Positions 1 through 7,519 of a DNA stretch of 64,000 nt are shown in pieces (the first letter of the stretch is position 1; every line of letters starts with the position of its first letter). Under the pieces are notes generated by a model. That model saw nothing but the letters and a program-made list of their open reading frames with translations. It did not search any database and was not told the DNA's origin. The position numbers were made by a program, and so were the translations under genes. The stretch spans positions 1-64,000 of IMG/VR virus record IMGVR_UViG_3300032605_000012. One strand, 5' to 3'. The DNA comes from a virus.

Positions 1-29
1 TGCAACCGCTGTTTAAGGAGTAACATAAA

Positions 30-932
30 ATGGCAATTTCACGCGCACAACTGCTCAAAGAGCTGCTCCCTGGACTGAACGCATTGTTTGGATTAGAGTA
101 CGCACGCTACGGCGAAGAACACAAAGAGATCTATGAAACAGAGACCTCTGAGCGTTCATTCGAAGAAGAAACAAAACTGTCAGGTTTCTCTGCAGCACCT
201 GTTAAGGCCGAGGGCAATGCCATCGCTTATGACAATGCACAAGAAGCATGGACAGCTCGCTATACACACGAGACTATCGCTCTTGGCTTTTCCTTAACAG
301 AAGAAGCTATTGAAGATAACTTGTATGACAGCTTGTCTGCTCGTTACACAAAAGGTCTTGCTCGCGCAATGGCTTACACCAAGCAAGTTAAAGCTGCTGC
401 TGTTTTAAATAACGGCTTCAACGGCGCTTACACTGGTGGTGACGGTCAGTCTTTGTTCTCTACAGCTCACCCATTGGTGAACGGCGGTACAAACGCGAAC
501 ACACCTTCTACTCCTGCTGACTTGAACGAAACAGCCCTTGAAAATGCTGTTATTCAGGTCGCCGCATGGACAGACGAGCGTGGGCTTTTGATCGCCGCTA
601 AGCCTAAGAAGTTGGTTGTTCCTCCAGCACTCCAGTTCGTTGCAACACGTTTGCTCGAAACTGAACTCCGTGTTGGTACAAACAACAACGATATCAACGC
701 AATCAAGAACAATGGTTCTGTTCCAGATGGTTACACAATTAACCACTTCTTGACAGCGCCTAATGCTTGGTTCTTGACAACTGACGTACCTAACGGCCTC
801 AAGCACTTCGTTCGTACACCATTGCAAAATTCTATGGACGGGGACTTCGATACAGGGAACGTTCGTTACAAATCAAGAGAGCGTTATTCTTTTGGATACT
901 CAGATCCACTAGGCGCATACGGTTCTTACTAA
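30..932 (+). CDS. Major capsid protein, Mu gpT-like
   Basis: This 300-residue protein should form the icosahedral head shell. The whole chain has the look of the Mu gpT-type major head subunit: an N-terminal charged arm, a central block around residues 60-115 (YDNAQEAWTARYTHETIALG, then a K-rich helix), and a C-terminal region ending YSFGYSDPLGAYGSY. A GGAG ribosome site lies upstream of the ATG. The gene is followed directly by a strong hairpin terminator, as expected for the most highly expressed virion gene. The scaffold-like gene at the right end of the window would precede it on a circular map. The family call is confident; the gpT label is by recognition only. Confidence 0.88.
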   Translation: MAISRAQLLKELLPGLNALFGLEYARYGEEHKEIYETETSERSFEEETKLSGFSAAPVKAEGNAIAYDNAQEAWTARYTHETIALGFSLTEEAIEDNLYDSLSARYTKGLARAMAYTKQVKAAAVLNNGFNGAYTGGDGQSLFSTAHPLVNGGTNANTPSTPADLNETALENAVIQVAAWTDERGLLIAAKPKKLVVPPALQFVATRLLETELRVGTNNNDINAIKNNGSVPDGYTINHFLTAPNAWFLTTDVPNGLKHFVRTPLQNSMDGDFDTGNVRYKSRERYSFGYSDPLGAYGSY

Positions 933-957
933 TTTAATATTAGTTTTTAACGTAACT

Positions 958-979
958 AGGGCCCTTCGGGGCCCTTTTC
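958..979 (+). terminator. Intrinsic terminator after the capsid gene
   Basis: A 7-bp stem (AGGGCCC with GGGCCCT) closes a TTCG tetraloop and is followed by TTTTCTTTT. This is a textbook Rho-independent terminator just after the capsid stop codon. It separates capsid transcription from the inserted HNH gene. Confidence 0.9.
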
Positions 980-984
980 TTTTA

Positions 985-993
985 TGCTATACT
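985..993 (+). promoter_or_regulatory. Possible extended -10 promoter for the HNH gene
   Basis: TGCTATACT is an extended -10 box (TG-N-TATACT) placed about 28 nt before the HNH start codon and right after the capsid terminator. No good -35 hexamer is present. The position makes sense for a mobile endonuclease gene that must supply its own transcription, but the match is short. Confidence 0.35.
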
Positions 994-1020
994 TACCTGT
1001 GTCGTAATACAGGATTTAAT

Positions 1021-1611
1021 ATGGAATACCCAAATACAAGAGAAGAAGCAAAGAAAACCGGCAGTAAGTACTATTTCACTGGACAACCGTGCAAACATGG
1101 TCATATAGCTTTACGCAAAACTAAAGGCTCGTGCACGGAGTGTTTAAAGGTTGAATGGGTTAAAGGAAATGAAACCCGTGCAGAATATTTTAAGCAGTAC
1201 AACCAGTCCGATGCAGGGCAAAAAGCTAAGAAAGAATACTACGAGCGTAATAAAGAACAGGTAATTGCTAGAGCTGCTGCGAGACCCATAGAACAACGCA
1301 AGTTTCACAGAGAAAAATATAAAGCGCAAAATCCAGAACTTTATAAAGCATTTGTAAGTGTTCGTAGGCGCAGACATAAAAACGCCACACCTAAATGGAT
1401 TACCCCCGAACAAAAATTAGCCATGCGCCAGCTATACCTACATGCGCAAACATTAACTAAAATGACGGGGGAGCGATACGTTGTTGACCATATCATTCCT
1501 TTGATTTCTCCTGAAGTCTGTGGTCTCCATGTACCTTGGAATTTAAGAGTAATCACCCAAGAAGAAAATCTTAAAAAGTCCAACAAACTTCTTGACTCAC
1601 ACCAAAAATAG
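1021..1611 (+). CDS. Free-standing HNH homing-type endonuclease
   Basis: This 196-residue protein has an N-terminal zinc-knuckle-like part (GQPCKHGH at residues 22-29, then CTEC), a long basic helical middle and a C-terminal HNH motif: VVDHIIPL, then the LHVPWNLRVI segment, then EENLKKSNK. It should be a DNA endonuclease of the kind that spreads its own gene. It sits alone between the capsid gene and the next virion gene, is bounded by a terminator and a new promoter, and is more A/T-rich than its neighbours. All this fits a mobile insertion. No intron is visible around it. Confidence 0.85.
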   Translation: MEYPNTREEAKKTGSKYYFTGQPCKHGHIALRKTKGSCTECLKVEWVKGNETRAEYFKQYNQSDAGQKAKKEYYERNKEQVIARAAARPIEQRKFHREKYKAQNPELYKAFVSVRRRRHKNATPKWITPEQKLAMRQLYLHAQTLTKMTGERYVVDHIIPLISPEVCGLHVPWNLRVITQEENLKKSNKLLDSHQK

Positions 1612-1619
1612 TGTATTAT
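1592..1619 (+). promoter_or_regulatory. Sigma70-type promoter upstream of the 1711 virion gene
   Basis: TTGACT (1592-1597) and TATTAT (1614-1619) are separated by 16 bp. The -35 overlaps the 3' end of the HNH gene and the start point would fall near 1626. This gives the next virion gene its own transcription downstream of the capsid terminator. Confidence 0.6.
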
Positions 1620-1627
1620 TTGTGCAT

Positions 1628-1684
1628 CTGGGAGTTTTCGCCTTGTTGCCACTGGCCCAGCAGACGATGCAACGATTAACAAGG
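1628..1684 (+). other. Possible pseudoknotted 5' leader of the 1711 gene
   Basis: Two stems interlock in the leader. CTGGG (1628-1632) can pair with CCCAG (1656-1660). CCTTGTT (1641-1647), which lies in that loop, can pair with AACAAGG (1678-1684). The arrangement is an H-type pseudoknot upstream of the ribosome site. Alternative local pairings exist (GTTGC 1645-1649 with GCAAC 1669-1673), so the structure is only a candidate. Confidence 0.3.
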
Positions 1685-1710
1685 TAACTTTTGCATAAGG
1701 ACTTATTGTC

Positions 1711-2412
1711 ATGGCACGTTCCACATTTTCCGGCCCAATTCTTTCTGGGCAAAACCGTTTTGGACCTATTAGAGATGTAGGTTATACAGACCTCGTTCAA
1801 ACGGCTCTATTAGATTTTTCTGTAACAACACCTAATACTGCTAACTACGGTGGCGGCTCTGGTATTTTTGTTGCGTCTAACAACATCCCAAATAGTATTG
1901 CTACTATTTATACCCCACAAGCTGGCGTATTTAGTAATAGCGGACCTACTAAAGCTTCTGCTCCAACTGCTGACGCTACGGGTACTATTTATCGCGGCGT
2001 AGTTTTCTATGTTCCTTATTCTTGCAATATCACTGATGTGATTGTTGACGTTGGTACATTGCCAACTGATGGAAGCGTAACAGCCAATTCAATTCAGCCT
2101 TATGTTTCTAACAACTTTGCTACATCTACTGGTGTATATGCTACGATGGCTGCAATCACTTCAGCTACTCGTGGAACAGCAACTTATGTTGGCTCACAAT
2201 TGCCTTATGCTAGTGCAACATTACAAGACTTCCAAAACCCACAAGTTGGTACAGATCCAGCATGGTTTGGTCAAGTTGTTGTAACACTTAAAATTACTAA
2301 CACTGGCTTAACAACTCCAACATCAGGTCAAATTGAAGTAACAATGCGTTACAACCAAAATGACATGAATATTGGTACAAGCTCAGCTTACCCATACGGT
2401 AACTTTGACTAA
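1711..2412 (+). CDS. Virion structural protein, decoration-like
   Basis: This 233-residue protein is rich in Ser, Thr, Asn and Gly and has no charged helical segments, as in beta-rich head decoration or fibre proteins. It opens with MARSTFSGPILSGQNRFGP, a start seen in virion proteins of environmental phages. It lies between the capsid gene and another beta-rich protein and has its own promoter and terminator, which implies high expression. Head decoration is inferred from position. It could also be a minor capsid protein. Confidence 0.5.
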   Translation: MARSTFSGPILSGQNRFGPIRDVGYTDLVQTALLDFSVTTPNTANYGGGSGIFVASNNIPNSIATIYTPQAGVFSNSGPTKASAPTADATGTIYRGVVFYVPYSCNITDVIVDVGTLPTDGSVTANSIQPYVSNNFATSTGVYATMAAITSATRGTATYVGSQLPYASATLQDFQNPQVGTDPAWFGQVVVTLKITNTGLTTPTSGQIEVTMRYNQNDMNIGTSSAYPYGNFD

Positions 2413-2416
2413 TCTC

Positions 2417-2440
2417 TAGGGGCTTCGGCCCCTATCTTTA
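2417..2440 (+). terminator. Hairpin terminator after the 1711 gene
   Basis: TAGGGGC (2417-2423), a TTCG loop and GCCCCTA (2428-2434) make a perfect 7-bp stem followed by TCTTTA. The T-run is weak, so termination may be partial and allow read-through to the 2460 gene. Confidence 0.75.
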
Positions 2441-2459
2441 ACCTTTAAGGAGATTATTC

Positions 2460-3236
2460 ATGGCAACATCGTTATCTAGCGGCGGCATAATATCGTCATC
2501 AACACGTCAAAACAAGACGGAACCATTTGACCTGCAAGTTGCACGCGGTCAAATTTATGGTCATAGTGTTTTAAACATTTATGGTTATCAAACAGCGGTA
2601 GGTACATCGTTTGTGCCTGTGTGGGAAGGTAATACCTCCTATACTTTTCCGTCATCTGCTATTCAAATGCATCTTGTCAGCTCTGTTAACACAGGTGCTG
2701 ATGCAACTTCGTTGATAACCATCAACGGCTTGGATGCGAATTACAACCAAATTTCTGAAAATATAAAGCTTAATGGTACAACGTCTGTAACTACGGTTAA
2801 GTCTTATTTCCGTATCAATAGTATGGCAGTTGCTAGTGGCGCTCCTACTGGTAACATTACGCTAAAAGATACATCAGATACAACGTTGTATGCAGAGATT
2901 GCAGCAGGTAATGGTCGTACTTTGATGGGCATTTACACGGTTCCCGCCGGATATACGTTCTACTTGAGCCGGATTGATATTAACACCAGCTTAAACGCCA
3001 ACCCCGCAGGTTTTGCAACGTATCAAAACTACCAAACAAGTAGTGCAGGGGTATCTAGCGTTACTGTTGTGGCTCCGTTTACAAACAACTACCATACACA
3101 GCGAGTAATGCCTAGGGCTGTTCCGGAAAAAACAGACATTCAATTGCAAGCAAAAGTTAGTACCGGTACTGCGGCTTTGACAGTTTCGCAAGAAGGTTAT
3201 TTGATTAAAAACGCAGCAGACGCAGGAAATACATAA
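2460..3236 (+). CDS. Virion structural protein, beta-rich
   Basis: This 258-residue Ser/Thr/Asn-rich protein has no signal peptide or membrane segment. Its strong ribosome site (AAGGAG) and its place after the decoration-like gene suggest a surface or head-associated virion protein. Sequence texture resembles beta-sandwich decoration proteins, with long runs such as YFRINSMAVASG and TVPAGYTFYLSRIDIN. No catalytic motif is visible. Function is inferred from position and composition only. Its stop codon overlaps the start of the next gene. Confidence 0.5.
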   Translation: MATSLSSGGIISSSTRQNKTEPFDLQVARGQIYGHSVLNIYGYQTAVGTSFVPVWEGNTSYTFPSSAIQMHLVSSVNTGADATSLITINGLDANYNQISENIKLNGTTSVTTVKSYFRINSMAVASGAPTGNITLKDTSDTTLYAEIAAGNGRTLMGIYTVPAGYTFYLSRIDINTSLNANPAGFATYQNYQTSSAGVSSVTVVAPFTNNYHTQRVMPRAVPEKTDIQLQAKVSTGTAALTVSQEGYLIKNAADAGNT

Positions 3237-3472
3237 TGGCTAAGACCCCTGCATGGCAACGCAAAGAGGGTAAGAACCCAAAGGGCGGCTTAAATGCTAA
3301 GGGTCGAGCTTCCGCTAAAAAGGAAGGGATGAACTTAAAGCCTCCCCAGCCTGAAGGCGGATCCAGGAAGGATTCATTTTGCGCCAGGATGAGTGGTATG
3401 CCTGGTCCAATGAAAGACGAAAAAGGAGAGTCAACGCGTAAAGCATTGTCTTTAAAAGCATGGAATTGTTAA
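3236..3472 (+). CDS. Small basic phage protein (GLNAKGRASA-type)
   Basis: This 78-residue protein is rich in Lys, Gly and Pro and opens MAKTPAWQRKEGKNPKGGLN. I have a sense of a conserved small family in environmental phages with this start (possibly the one named DUF6321), but cannot confirm the label. It begins on the last base of the previous stop codon (TAATG). Its last codons (KAWNC) are repeated at the end of the next gene, which marks the insertion site of the endonuclease that follows. Confidence 0.55.
   Translation: MAKTPAWQRKEGKNPKGGLNAKGRASAKKEGMNLKPPQPEGGSRKDSFCARMSGMPGPMKDEKGESTRKALSLKAWNC
3456..3472 (+). repeat. Left copy of 17-bp direct repeat flanking the endonuclease VII gene
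   Basis: AAGCATGGAATTGTTAA here matches 3860-3876 at 16 of 17 positions. This copy encodes the end of the 3236 gene and also holds the start codon of the endonuclease gene. Confidence 0.7.
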
Positions 3473-3876
3473 TTAAGTGCTGCACCAAGTGCAAAGTGGA
3501 AAAACCTTTAGATGCGGTTAATTTCCCATTACACAATAAAACTAAATCAGGTTTTGACAGCTGGTGTCGTTCTTGCCGTGCTTCTTATCGAAATGAAAAT
3601 TGCCGCGGTAGACATAGAGATGTTATCTCGGATGAAGCTTTAAAAGAGCTTAAAGCAACAACAAAAGAATGTGTTATATGCGGAGATGAAACTAAATTAG
3701 TTGTTGATCATGACCATATAACCGGTAAAATTCGTGGAATGTTATGTAATCATTGCAATCGTGGTTTAGGACATTTTAGAGATGATCCTACGCTACTTGA
3801 ATTTGCAGCGCAATATTTGTATGCTTCGGCAGATAAGCCAGAGTGGGATAAATACAAAGAAGCATGGAAGTGTTAA
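3460..3876 (+). CDS. Endonuclease VII-like (HNH/His-Me finger) mobile endonuclease
   Basis: This 138-residue protein has two CxxC zinc pairs: CTKC and CRSC near the N-terminus, then the recombination endonuclease VII core with CVICG, VVDHDHITGKIRGMLCNHCN and GHFRDDP (residues about 71-110). The family cuts branched DNA or acts as a free-standing homing enzyme. It overlaps the previous gene by 13 bp. The sequence at its end copies the end of that gene (EAWKC versus KAWNC), so the inserted unit restores the same 3' end. The nuclease call is firm; mobility is inferred. Confidence 0.85.
   Translation: MELLIKCCTKCKVEKPLDAVNFPLHNKTKSGFDSWCRSCRASYRNENCRGRHRDVISDEALKELKATTKECVICGDETKLVVDHDHITGKIRGMLCNHCNRGLGHFRDDPTLLEFAAQYLYASADKPEWDKYKEAWKC
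3860..3876 (+). repeat. Right copy of 17-bp direct repeat flanking the endonuclease VII gene
   Basis: AAGCATGGAAGTGTTAA differs by one base from 3456-3472. The spacing between copies is 404 bp, the size of the inserted unit. The next gene (ATG at 3877) follows with no gap, which is probably how the 3236 gene was followed before insertion. Confidence 0.7.
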
Positions 3877-4146
3877 ATGGAACAGTTTATGCCCATATGG
3901 AATGCTGGTCTAACAATAATCTTAGGTTTAATTGCCTGGGGCGTTAAGACGAAGGAAAGGGAGTTTGATGAAACAAAATCTGAACTCCAAAGAGTTACCA
4001 TCCTTCTTAACAGAACCCGAGAGGAAATTGCTAAAGAGTACGTTACAAAGCAAGAAGTACACGCCGATATCACAAGGGTCTTGGATCGTTTTGATAGATT
4101 GGATGAAAAATTGGATAGACTTATGGAGGTTAGGAATGCCAAGTAA
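3877..4146 (+). CDS. Small membrane-anchored coiled-coil protein
   Basis: This 89-residue protein has one N-terminal membrane segment (about residues 7-23, NAGLTIILGLIAWGV) followed by a charged heptad-type coiled coil to the end (DRFDRLDEKLDRLMEV). This topology is seen in small phage membrane proteins of unclear role and in haemolysin XhlA-like proteins. It lies far from the lysis cassette, so I do not call it a holin. It overlaps the next gene by 11 bp. Confidence 0.5.
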   Translation: MEQFMPIWNAGLTIILGLIAWGVKTKEREFDETKSELQRVTILLNRTREEIAKEYVTKQEVHADITRVLDRFDRLDEKLDRLMEVRNAK

Positions 4147-4576
4147 GTCTAAAGCTCAGCACAATTTCATGGAGGCGTTGGCTCATTCACCTTCGTTCGC
4201 CAAGAAAGTAGGAGTCCCCAAGAAAGTTGGGGAAGATTTTAGTCAAGCCGATAAAGGCAAGAAATTTTCTAAAGGTGAAGATATGAAAAAGAAGATGGCG
4301 ATGGGCGGTGAAACAATGGGCCCAAGAACTATGTCTAAGGACGTAGAAAAGGGATCTAACAAAGATATTAAGCACGGTGAGCATGCTATTCAAAAGCGCG
4401 GTCATACTCGTGATGAAATGCCTAAAATGAAGGGCAATGATATTGGTACCGGCGCTCCAGTCAATACCATGAAAAAAGGCGGCAAGACTGTTAAGAAGAT
4501 GGCTTCTGGCGGAACAGCTTCAGCTCGTGCAGACGGTATTGCTCAAAAAGGCAAAACTCGTGGTAAATTTTGTTAA
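4136..4576 (+). CDS. Small basic phage protein, MPSKSKAQ-type (DUF3008-like)
   Basis: This is a 146-residue Lys/Gly/Met-rich protein. The start at 4136 is chosen because GGAGG lies six bases upstream; a longer in-frame reading from 3932 is only read-through of the preceding gene. The opening MPSKSKAQHNFMEALAHSPS resembles the conserved small phage family with an MPAKSKAQ start. The rest is low-complexity with MKKGGK-type repeats. The function is unknown. Position among head genes suggests a virion-associated or head-assembly role. Confidence 0.6.
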   Translation: MPSKSKAQHNFMEALAHSPSFAKKVGVPKKVGEDFSQADKGKKFSKGEDMKKKMAMGGETMGPRTMSKDVEKGSNKDIKHGEHAIQKRGHTRDEMPKMKGNDIGTGAPVNTMKKGGKTVKKMASGGTASARADGIAQKGKTRGKFC

Positions 4577-4585
4577 GGATTAATT

Positions 4586-4780
4586 ATGAAAAACGATCAT
4601 CCTCAATTAATGAAAGAGCCAACTCCAGTTCATACGCACAATGTGCACATGATGGAAAAGTTGGAAGATGGCGGTCATATTCATCACCATAAGATTTATG
4701 GCGAGCATAAGGCTGATCATAAAAAGCACCATGAGCATGTAGAAGCTATGTGCGGTGGTGGAATGGCTAAAAAGAAATGA
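4586..4780 (+). CDS. Small histidine-rich protein
   Basis: This 64-residue protein contains 13 His residues in clusters (GHIHHHKIYGEH, KKHHEH) and ends CGGGMAKKK. Such clusters can bind metal, but nothing shows that they do so here. It is one of a run of tiny basic proteins between the capsid and the adaptor genes. Its stop overlaps the next start (ATGA). Confidence 0.5.
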   Translation: MKNDHPQLMKEPTPVHTHNVHMMEKLEDGGHIHHHKIYGEHKADHKKHHEHVEAMCGGGMAKKK

Positions 4781-5016
4781 TGGCCAGCCGTGGGATGGGC
4801 GCTGTTCGCCCGTCCAAGATGCCCAAAGAAAAGACCATTACTAGGACGGATAATCCGAACGATGTAGAGGTTTATAAAAAGGGTGGCTCTACTGGTCTTT
4901 ATGCCAATATACATGCTAAACAAAAGCGTGGTGCAAAGATGAGAAAGCCAGGATCTAAAGGCGCCCCAACAGATCAAGATTTTATTGAAGCAGCTAAAAC
5001 CAGGAGAAATAGATGA
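4777..5016 (+). CDS. Small basic phage protein with KMRKPGSKGAP motif
   Basis: This 79-residue, Lys/Arg-rich protein contains SGLYANIHAKQ-like (here STGLYANIHAKQKRG) and MRKPGSKGAPTDQDF blocks. I recognise these from small conserved phage proteins encoded near head and adaptor genes; no function is known to me. A second ATG three bases downstream is an equally good start. It overlaps both neighbours by a few bases, so it is translated as part of the same polycistron. Confidence 0.55.
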   Translation: MMASRGMGAVRPSKMPKEKTITRTDNPNDVEVYKKGGSTGLYANIHAKQKRGAKMRKPGSKGAPTDQDFIEAAKTRRNR

Positions 5017-5324
5017 GCTTATTAAAGCATATTGAAGAAAACGTTGAGCATTTATATGCTTTGATTAAGCATGTAGCCGCTACTCAAGAGGCTGCTCACG
5101 GCGCAATAACTCAAGAAACTCAAGCATTGCTTGAGAAGATTGAAGATCATTTAGGATTGGCTAAACCTGCTGCTCCAGTAATTGAAGGACCAGTAGTGGC
5201 TCCAGTTGCAACAGTAGAAGCGCCAGTGGTTGTAGCTGCTCCAGTTGCTCCAGTTGTAGCACCAGTGGTTGAAGCTCCACAAACAGTTGCTCAGGAACAA
5301 TCAGCAGCTAATGTTGCTAATTAA
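5013..5324 (+). CDS. Small coiled-coil protein with Ala/Pro/Val tail
   Basis: The first 50 residues form an amphipathic, probably coiled-coil segment (HIEENVEHLYALIKHVAATQ). The rest is a low-complexity tail of repeated APVV and VEAP units, as in flexible linkers. I recognise no enzyme motif. It sits in the run of small structural-region genes and overlaps the previous gene by four bases. Confidence 0.5.
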   Translation: MSLLKHIEENVEHLYALIKHVAATQEAAHGAITQETQALLEKIEDHLGLAKPAAPVIEGPVVAPVATVEAPVVVAAPVAPVVAPVVEAPQTVAQEQSAANVAN

Positions 5325-5326
5325 TC

Positions 5327-5500
5327 ATGGCAGAGAAGTGGATTCAAAAAGCCATCAAGAAGCCCGGTGCTCTTCGTGAAGAGTTGGGTGTCAAGAAGGG
5401 CAAAACAATACCAGCTAAGAAACTTGCTGCTGCTGCTAAAAAGCCGGGCACAATTGGTAAACGTGCTAGATTGGCTGAGACGTTAAAAGGCATGAAGTAA
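5327..5500 (+). CDS. Small conserved phage protein (KPGALREELGV-type)
   Basis: This 57-residue protein reads MAEKWIQKAIKKPGALREEL at its start and ends with an RARLAETLKGMK helix. It belongs to a small basic family I recognise from environmental phages; the function is unknown. The start codon lies two bases after the previous stop, and its own stop overlaps the adaptor start (TAATG). It is short and easy to miss, but composition, coupling and recognisable motifs support it. Confidence 0.65.
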   Translation: MAEKWIQKAIKKPGALREELGVKKGKTIPAKKLAAAAKKPGTIGKRARLAETLKGMK

Positions 5501-6429
5501 TGGCATATACAAGTGGATCTACAGCGTTTAACCTAGACTTTACTGAGTTAGTAGAGGAGGCGTATGAGCGCTGTGGTCTTCAATCCCGGTCAGGTTATGA
5601 CCTAAGAACTGCAAGAAGATCAATGAATCTTATGGCGGTGGAATGGGCTAACCGCGGGATTAACTTGTGGACAGTTGAGGAATGCGTTGTTACTTTGGTT
5701 CCTGGCCAGGCTTTTTATCCAGTGCCAAATGACACTGTAGATATTCTTGATTTAGTTACTCGTACAAGCAACGCCAGCACAAGCAATCAGCAAGATATTA
5801 ATTTAAGCCGTATTAGTGAAAGTACCTATTCCACTATACCTAACAAATTAACGACTGGACGCCCTATTCAGGCCTGGTTTAATCGTCAAACTGGCAATTC
5901 AGATATAACGACTATAACGCTCGCTACAACGTGCGCGGCAACAGATACTACTCTTACCCTTAGTTCCGTCACTGGGCTTCGCTCAAGCGGCTATATACAG
6001 CTTGATAACGAGATTATTGGGTACGCAAATATATCTGGCAATACGATTACAAACTGTTACCGTGGACAGAACGGCACGACTGCGGTTTCTCATACGGCTG
6101 GGGCAGTAGTTTATGTACAGTATTTGCCTAACGTAACTGTTTGGCCTTGCCCAGATTCATCTACCACTTACACAATGGTGTACTGGAGAATGAGAAGGAT
6201 TCAGGATGCTGGAACTGGGGTTAATATCCAAGACGTTCCATTTAGATTTATACCTTGCATGGTTGCAGGGTTGGCTTATTTGATTAGCGTCAAAAAGCCG
6301 GAAGTAGATCCAGCTAGGGTCTTGTTCTTGAAACAGGACTATGAACAAGCTTTTGACTTGGCCGCCCAGGAGGACAGGGAGACGGCTCCGATTCGTTGGG
6401 TTCCAAGGAATTTATTCTATTCGAGGTAA
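5500..6429 (+). CDS. Head-tail adaptor protein (SU10 / P22 gp4-like)
   Basis: This 309-residue protein should form the ring that joins the portal to the tail. The N-terminal helical part (residues 12-60, FTELVEEAYERCGLQ... RSMNLMAVEWANRGINLW) and C-terminal part (FRFIPCMVAGLAYLISVKKPEV ... LKQDYEQAFDLAAQED) are typical of podovirus adaptors. Between them lies a Gly/Ser-rich beta insertion (about residues 125-200, DNEIIGYANISG, TNCYRGQNGT) seen as an exchangeable domain in phage virion proteins. A second adaptor-like gene lies at 8032. The call rests on recognised architecture. Confidence 0.72.
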   Translation: MAYTSGSTAFNLDFTELVEEAYERCGLQSRSGYDLRTARRSMNLMAVEWANRGINLWTVEECVVTLVPGQAFYPVPNDTVDILDLVTRTSNASTSNQQDINLSRISESTYSTIPNKLTTGRPIQAWFNRQTGNSDITTITLATTCAATDTTLTLSSVTGLRSSGYIQLDNEIIGYANISGNTITNCYRGQNGTTAVSHTAGAVVYVQYLPNVTVWPCPDSSTTYTMVYWRMRRIQDAGTGVNIQDVPFRFIPCMVAGLAYLISVKKPEVDPARVLFLKQDYEQAFDLAAQEDRETAPIRWVPRNLFYSR

Positions 6430-6432
6430 CTT

Positions 6433-7095
6433 ATGCCAAGTAAGTACAAAGCTGGGGTCTATAAAATACTAAATACCATATCTGGTAAATGGTATGTTGG
6501 ATCTTCAAGTTTTTGTTTCAGAAGGTTTAACCAGCATAAGACGGCTTTAAGGGGCGGGTATCACCAAAATAAACATTTACAAAATTCTTGGATTAAATAT
6601 GGCGAGGATGCTTTTAAGTTTGAAATGGTTTTATTTTGCGAGCCAAAACTAATTCGTTTTTACGAACAGCTTATTCTGGATAAATTACAACCTCAATTTA
6701 ATCAATCTAAAAGTGCATATGCAGGAATCCCTATTGGTGCTACCTTAACAAAAGAGCATAAAGAAAAAGTTGGCAAGGCATCTTCTAAAATGTGGGAAGA
6801 TAAAGAATATAGATCAAAAGTAACGGCTGCTATTAATTTGTCAATGAATGATGAGGAATGCAAAAAACGTTCACAAAGAACTAAGCTTTTATGGGAAAAT
6901 AAAGAATATAGAGAAAAAGCAATTGCATCAAGAAAAGGTAAAGCTTATAGCAAAGGTTATAAATGCAATCCAGAACAAATAGAAAATAGAAGAAAAGCGG
7001 CAAGAATTTCAAATATGAAACGTAATTACGGTGATGTTTGGCAGCAAGAATATATTAGACGGTATCCAGAGCACTTAGGTGATTTAAATGCCTAG
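6433..7095 (+). CDS. GIY-YIG homing endonuclease with NUMOD3-like repeats
   Basis: The catalytic GIY-YIG domain occupies residues 6-95: GVYKILN, KWYVGSSS, the Arg in FRRFNQHK and the Glu in RFYEQLIL. Three short NUMOD3-like DNA-binding units follow (LTKEHKEKVGKASSKMW, KRSQRTKLLWENKEYREKA, EQIENRRKAARISNMKR). The gene is A/T-rich compared with its neighbours and separates two virion genes. Its first residues, MPSKY, copy the first residues of the next gene, so the insertion may mimic the start it displaced. It overlaps that gene by 8 bp. Confidence 0.87.
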   Translation: MPSKYKAGVYKILNTISGKWYVGSSSFCFRRFNQHKTALRGGYHQNKHLQNSWIKYGEDAFKFEMVLFCEPKLIRFYEQLILDKLQPQFNQSKSAYAGIPIGATLTKEHKEKVGKASSKMWEDKEYRSKVTAAINLSMNDEECKKRSQRTKLLWENKEYREKAIASRKGKAYSKGYKCNPEQIENRRKAARISNMKRNYGDVWQQEYIRRYPEHLGDLNA

Positions 7096-7510
7096 TAAAT
7101 ATTCTTCTGGCAAATGGGCCATAAGCGAATGTGATAGATGTGGTTTTAGGTATAAACTTGTTGAGTTAGCAAAGCTGACAATCAAGACAAAACAGGTTAA
7201 TATCAAGGTATGTCCTGAGTGCTGGGAAGAAGATCAGCCTCAGTTACAACTTGGTTTGTATCCCGTTAATGATCCGCAAGCTGTTAGAGAACCAAGGCCT
7301 GATATCAGTTATTACGGATCTGGTAATAGTGGATTACAGGTTCAGAATGGCAGCGGTAACGTTGTTACACAATCTGGATATCCTGAGACTGGTAGCAGGG
7401 TGATTCAATGGGGTTGGAGGCCAGTGGGAGGAGCTAGTAGCTTTGATCGCAAGTTAACTCCAAACTATTTGGTGGCAATAGGTACTGTAAATTCTGTAAC
7501 AATAACGTAG
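7088..7510 (+). CDS. Zinc-ribbon virion-region protein
   Basis: This 140-residue protein has two Cys pairs, CDRCGF (residues 15-20) and CPECW (42-46), spaced as in a zinc ribbon, then a flexible Gly/Asn/Ser part. The block PVNDPQAVREPRPDIS is one I recognise from a conserved phage protein encoded beside adaptor genes. It is likely a minor virion or assembly protein. The link to the adaptor complex is by position only. Confidence 0.55.
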   Translation: MPSKYSSGKWAISECDRCGFRYKLVELAKLTIKTKQVNIKVCPECWEEDQPQLQLGLYPVNDPQAVREPRPDISYYGSGNSGLQVQNGSGNVVTQSGYPETGSRVIQWGWRPVGGASSFDRKLTPNYLVAIGTVNSVTIT

Positions 7511-7519
7511 GAGTAGAAA

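Noticed and set aside
405-827. 140-residue antisense reading inside the capsid gene
   Set aside because: It is the shadow of a strongly biased coding sequence; composition (Cys, Val, Arg) and lack of a start signal argue against it.
3932-4135. N-terminal extension of the 4136 gene
   Set aside because: It reads through the 3877 gene in another frame; the GGAGG site six bases before ATG 4136 decides the start.
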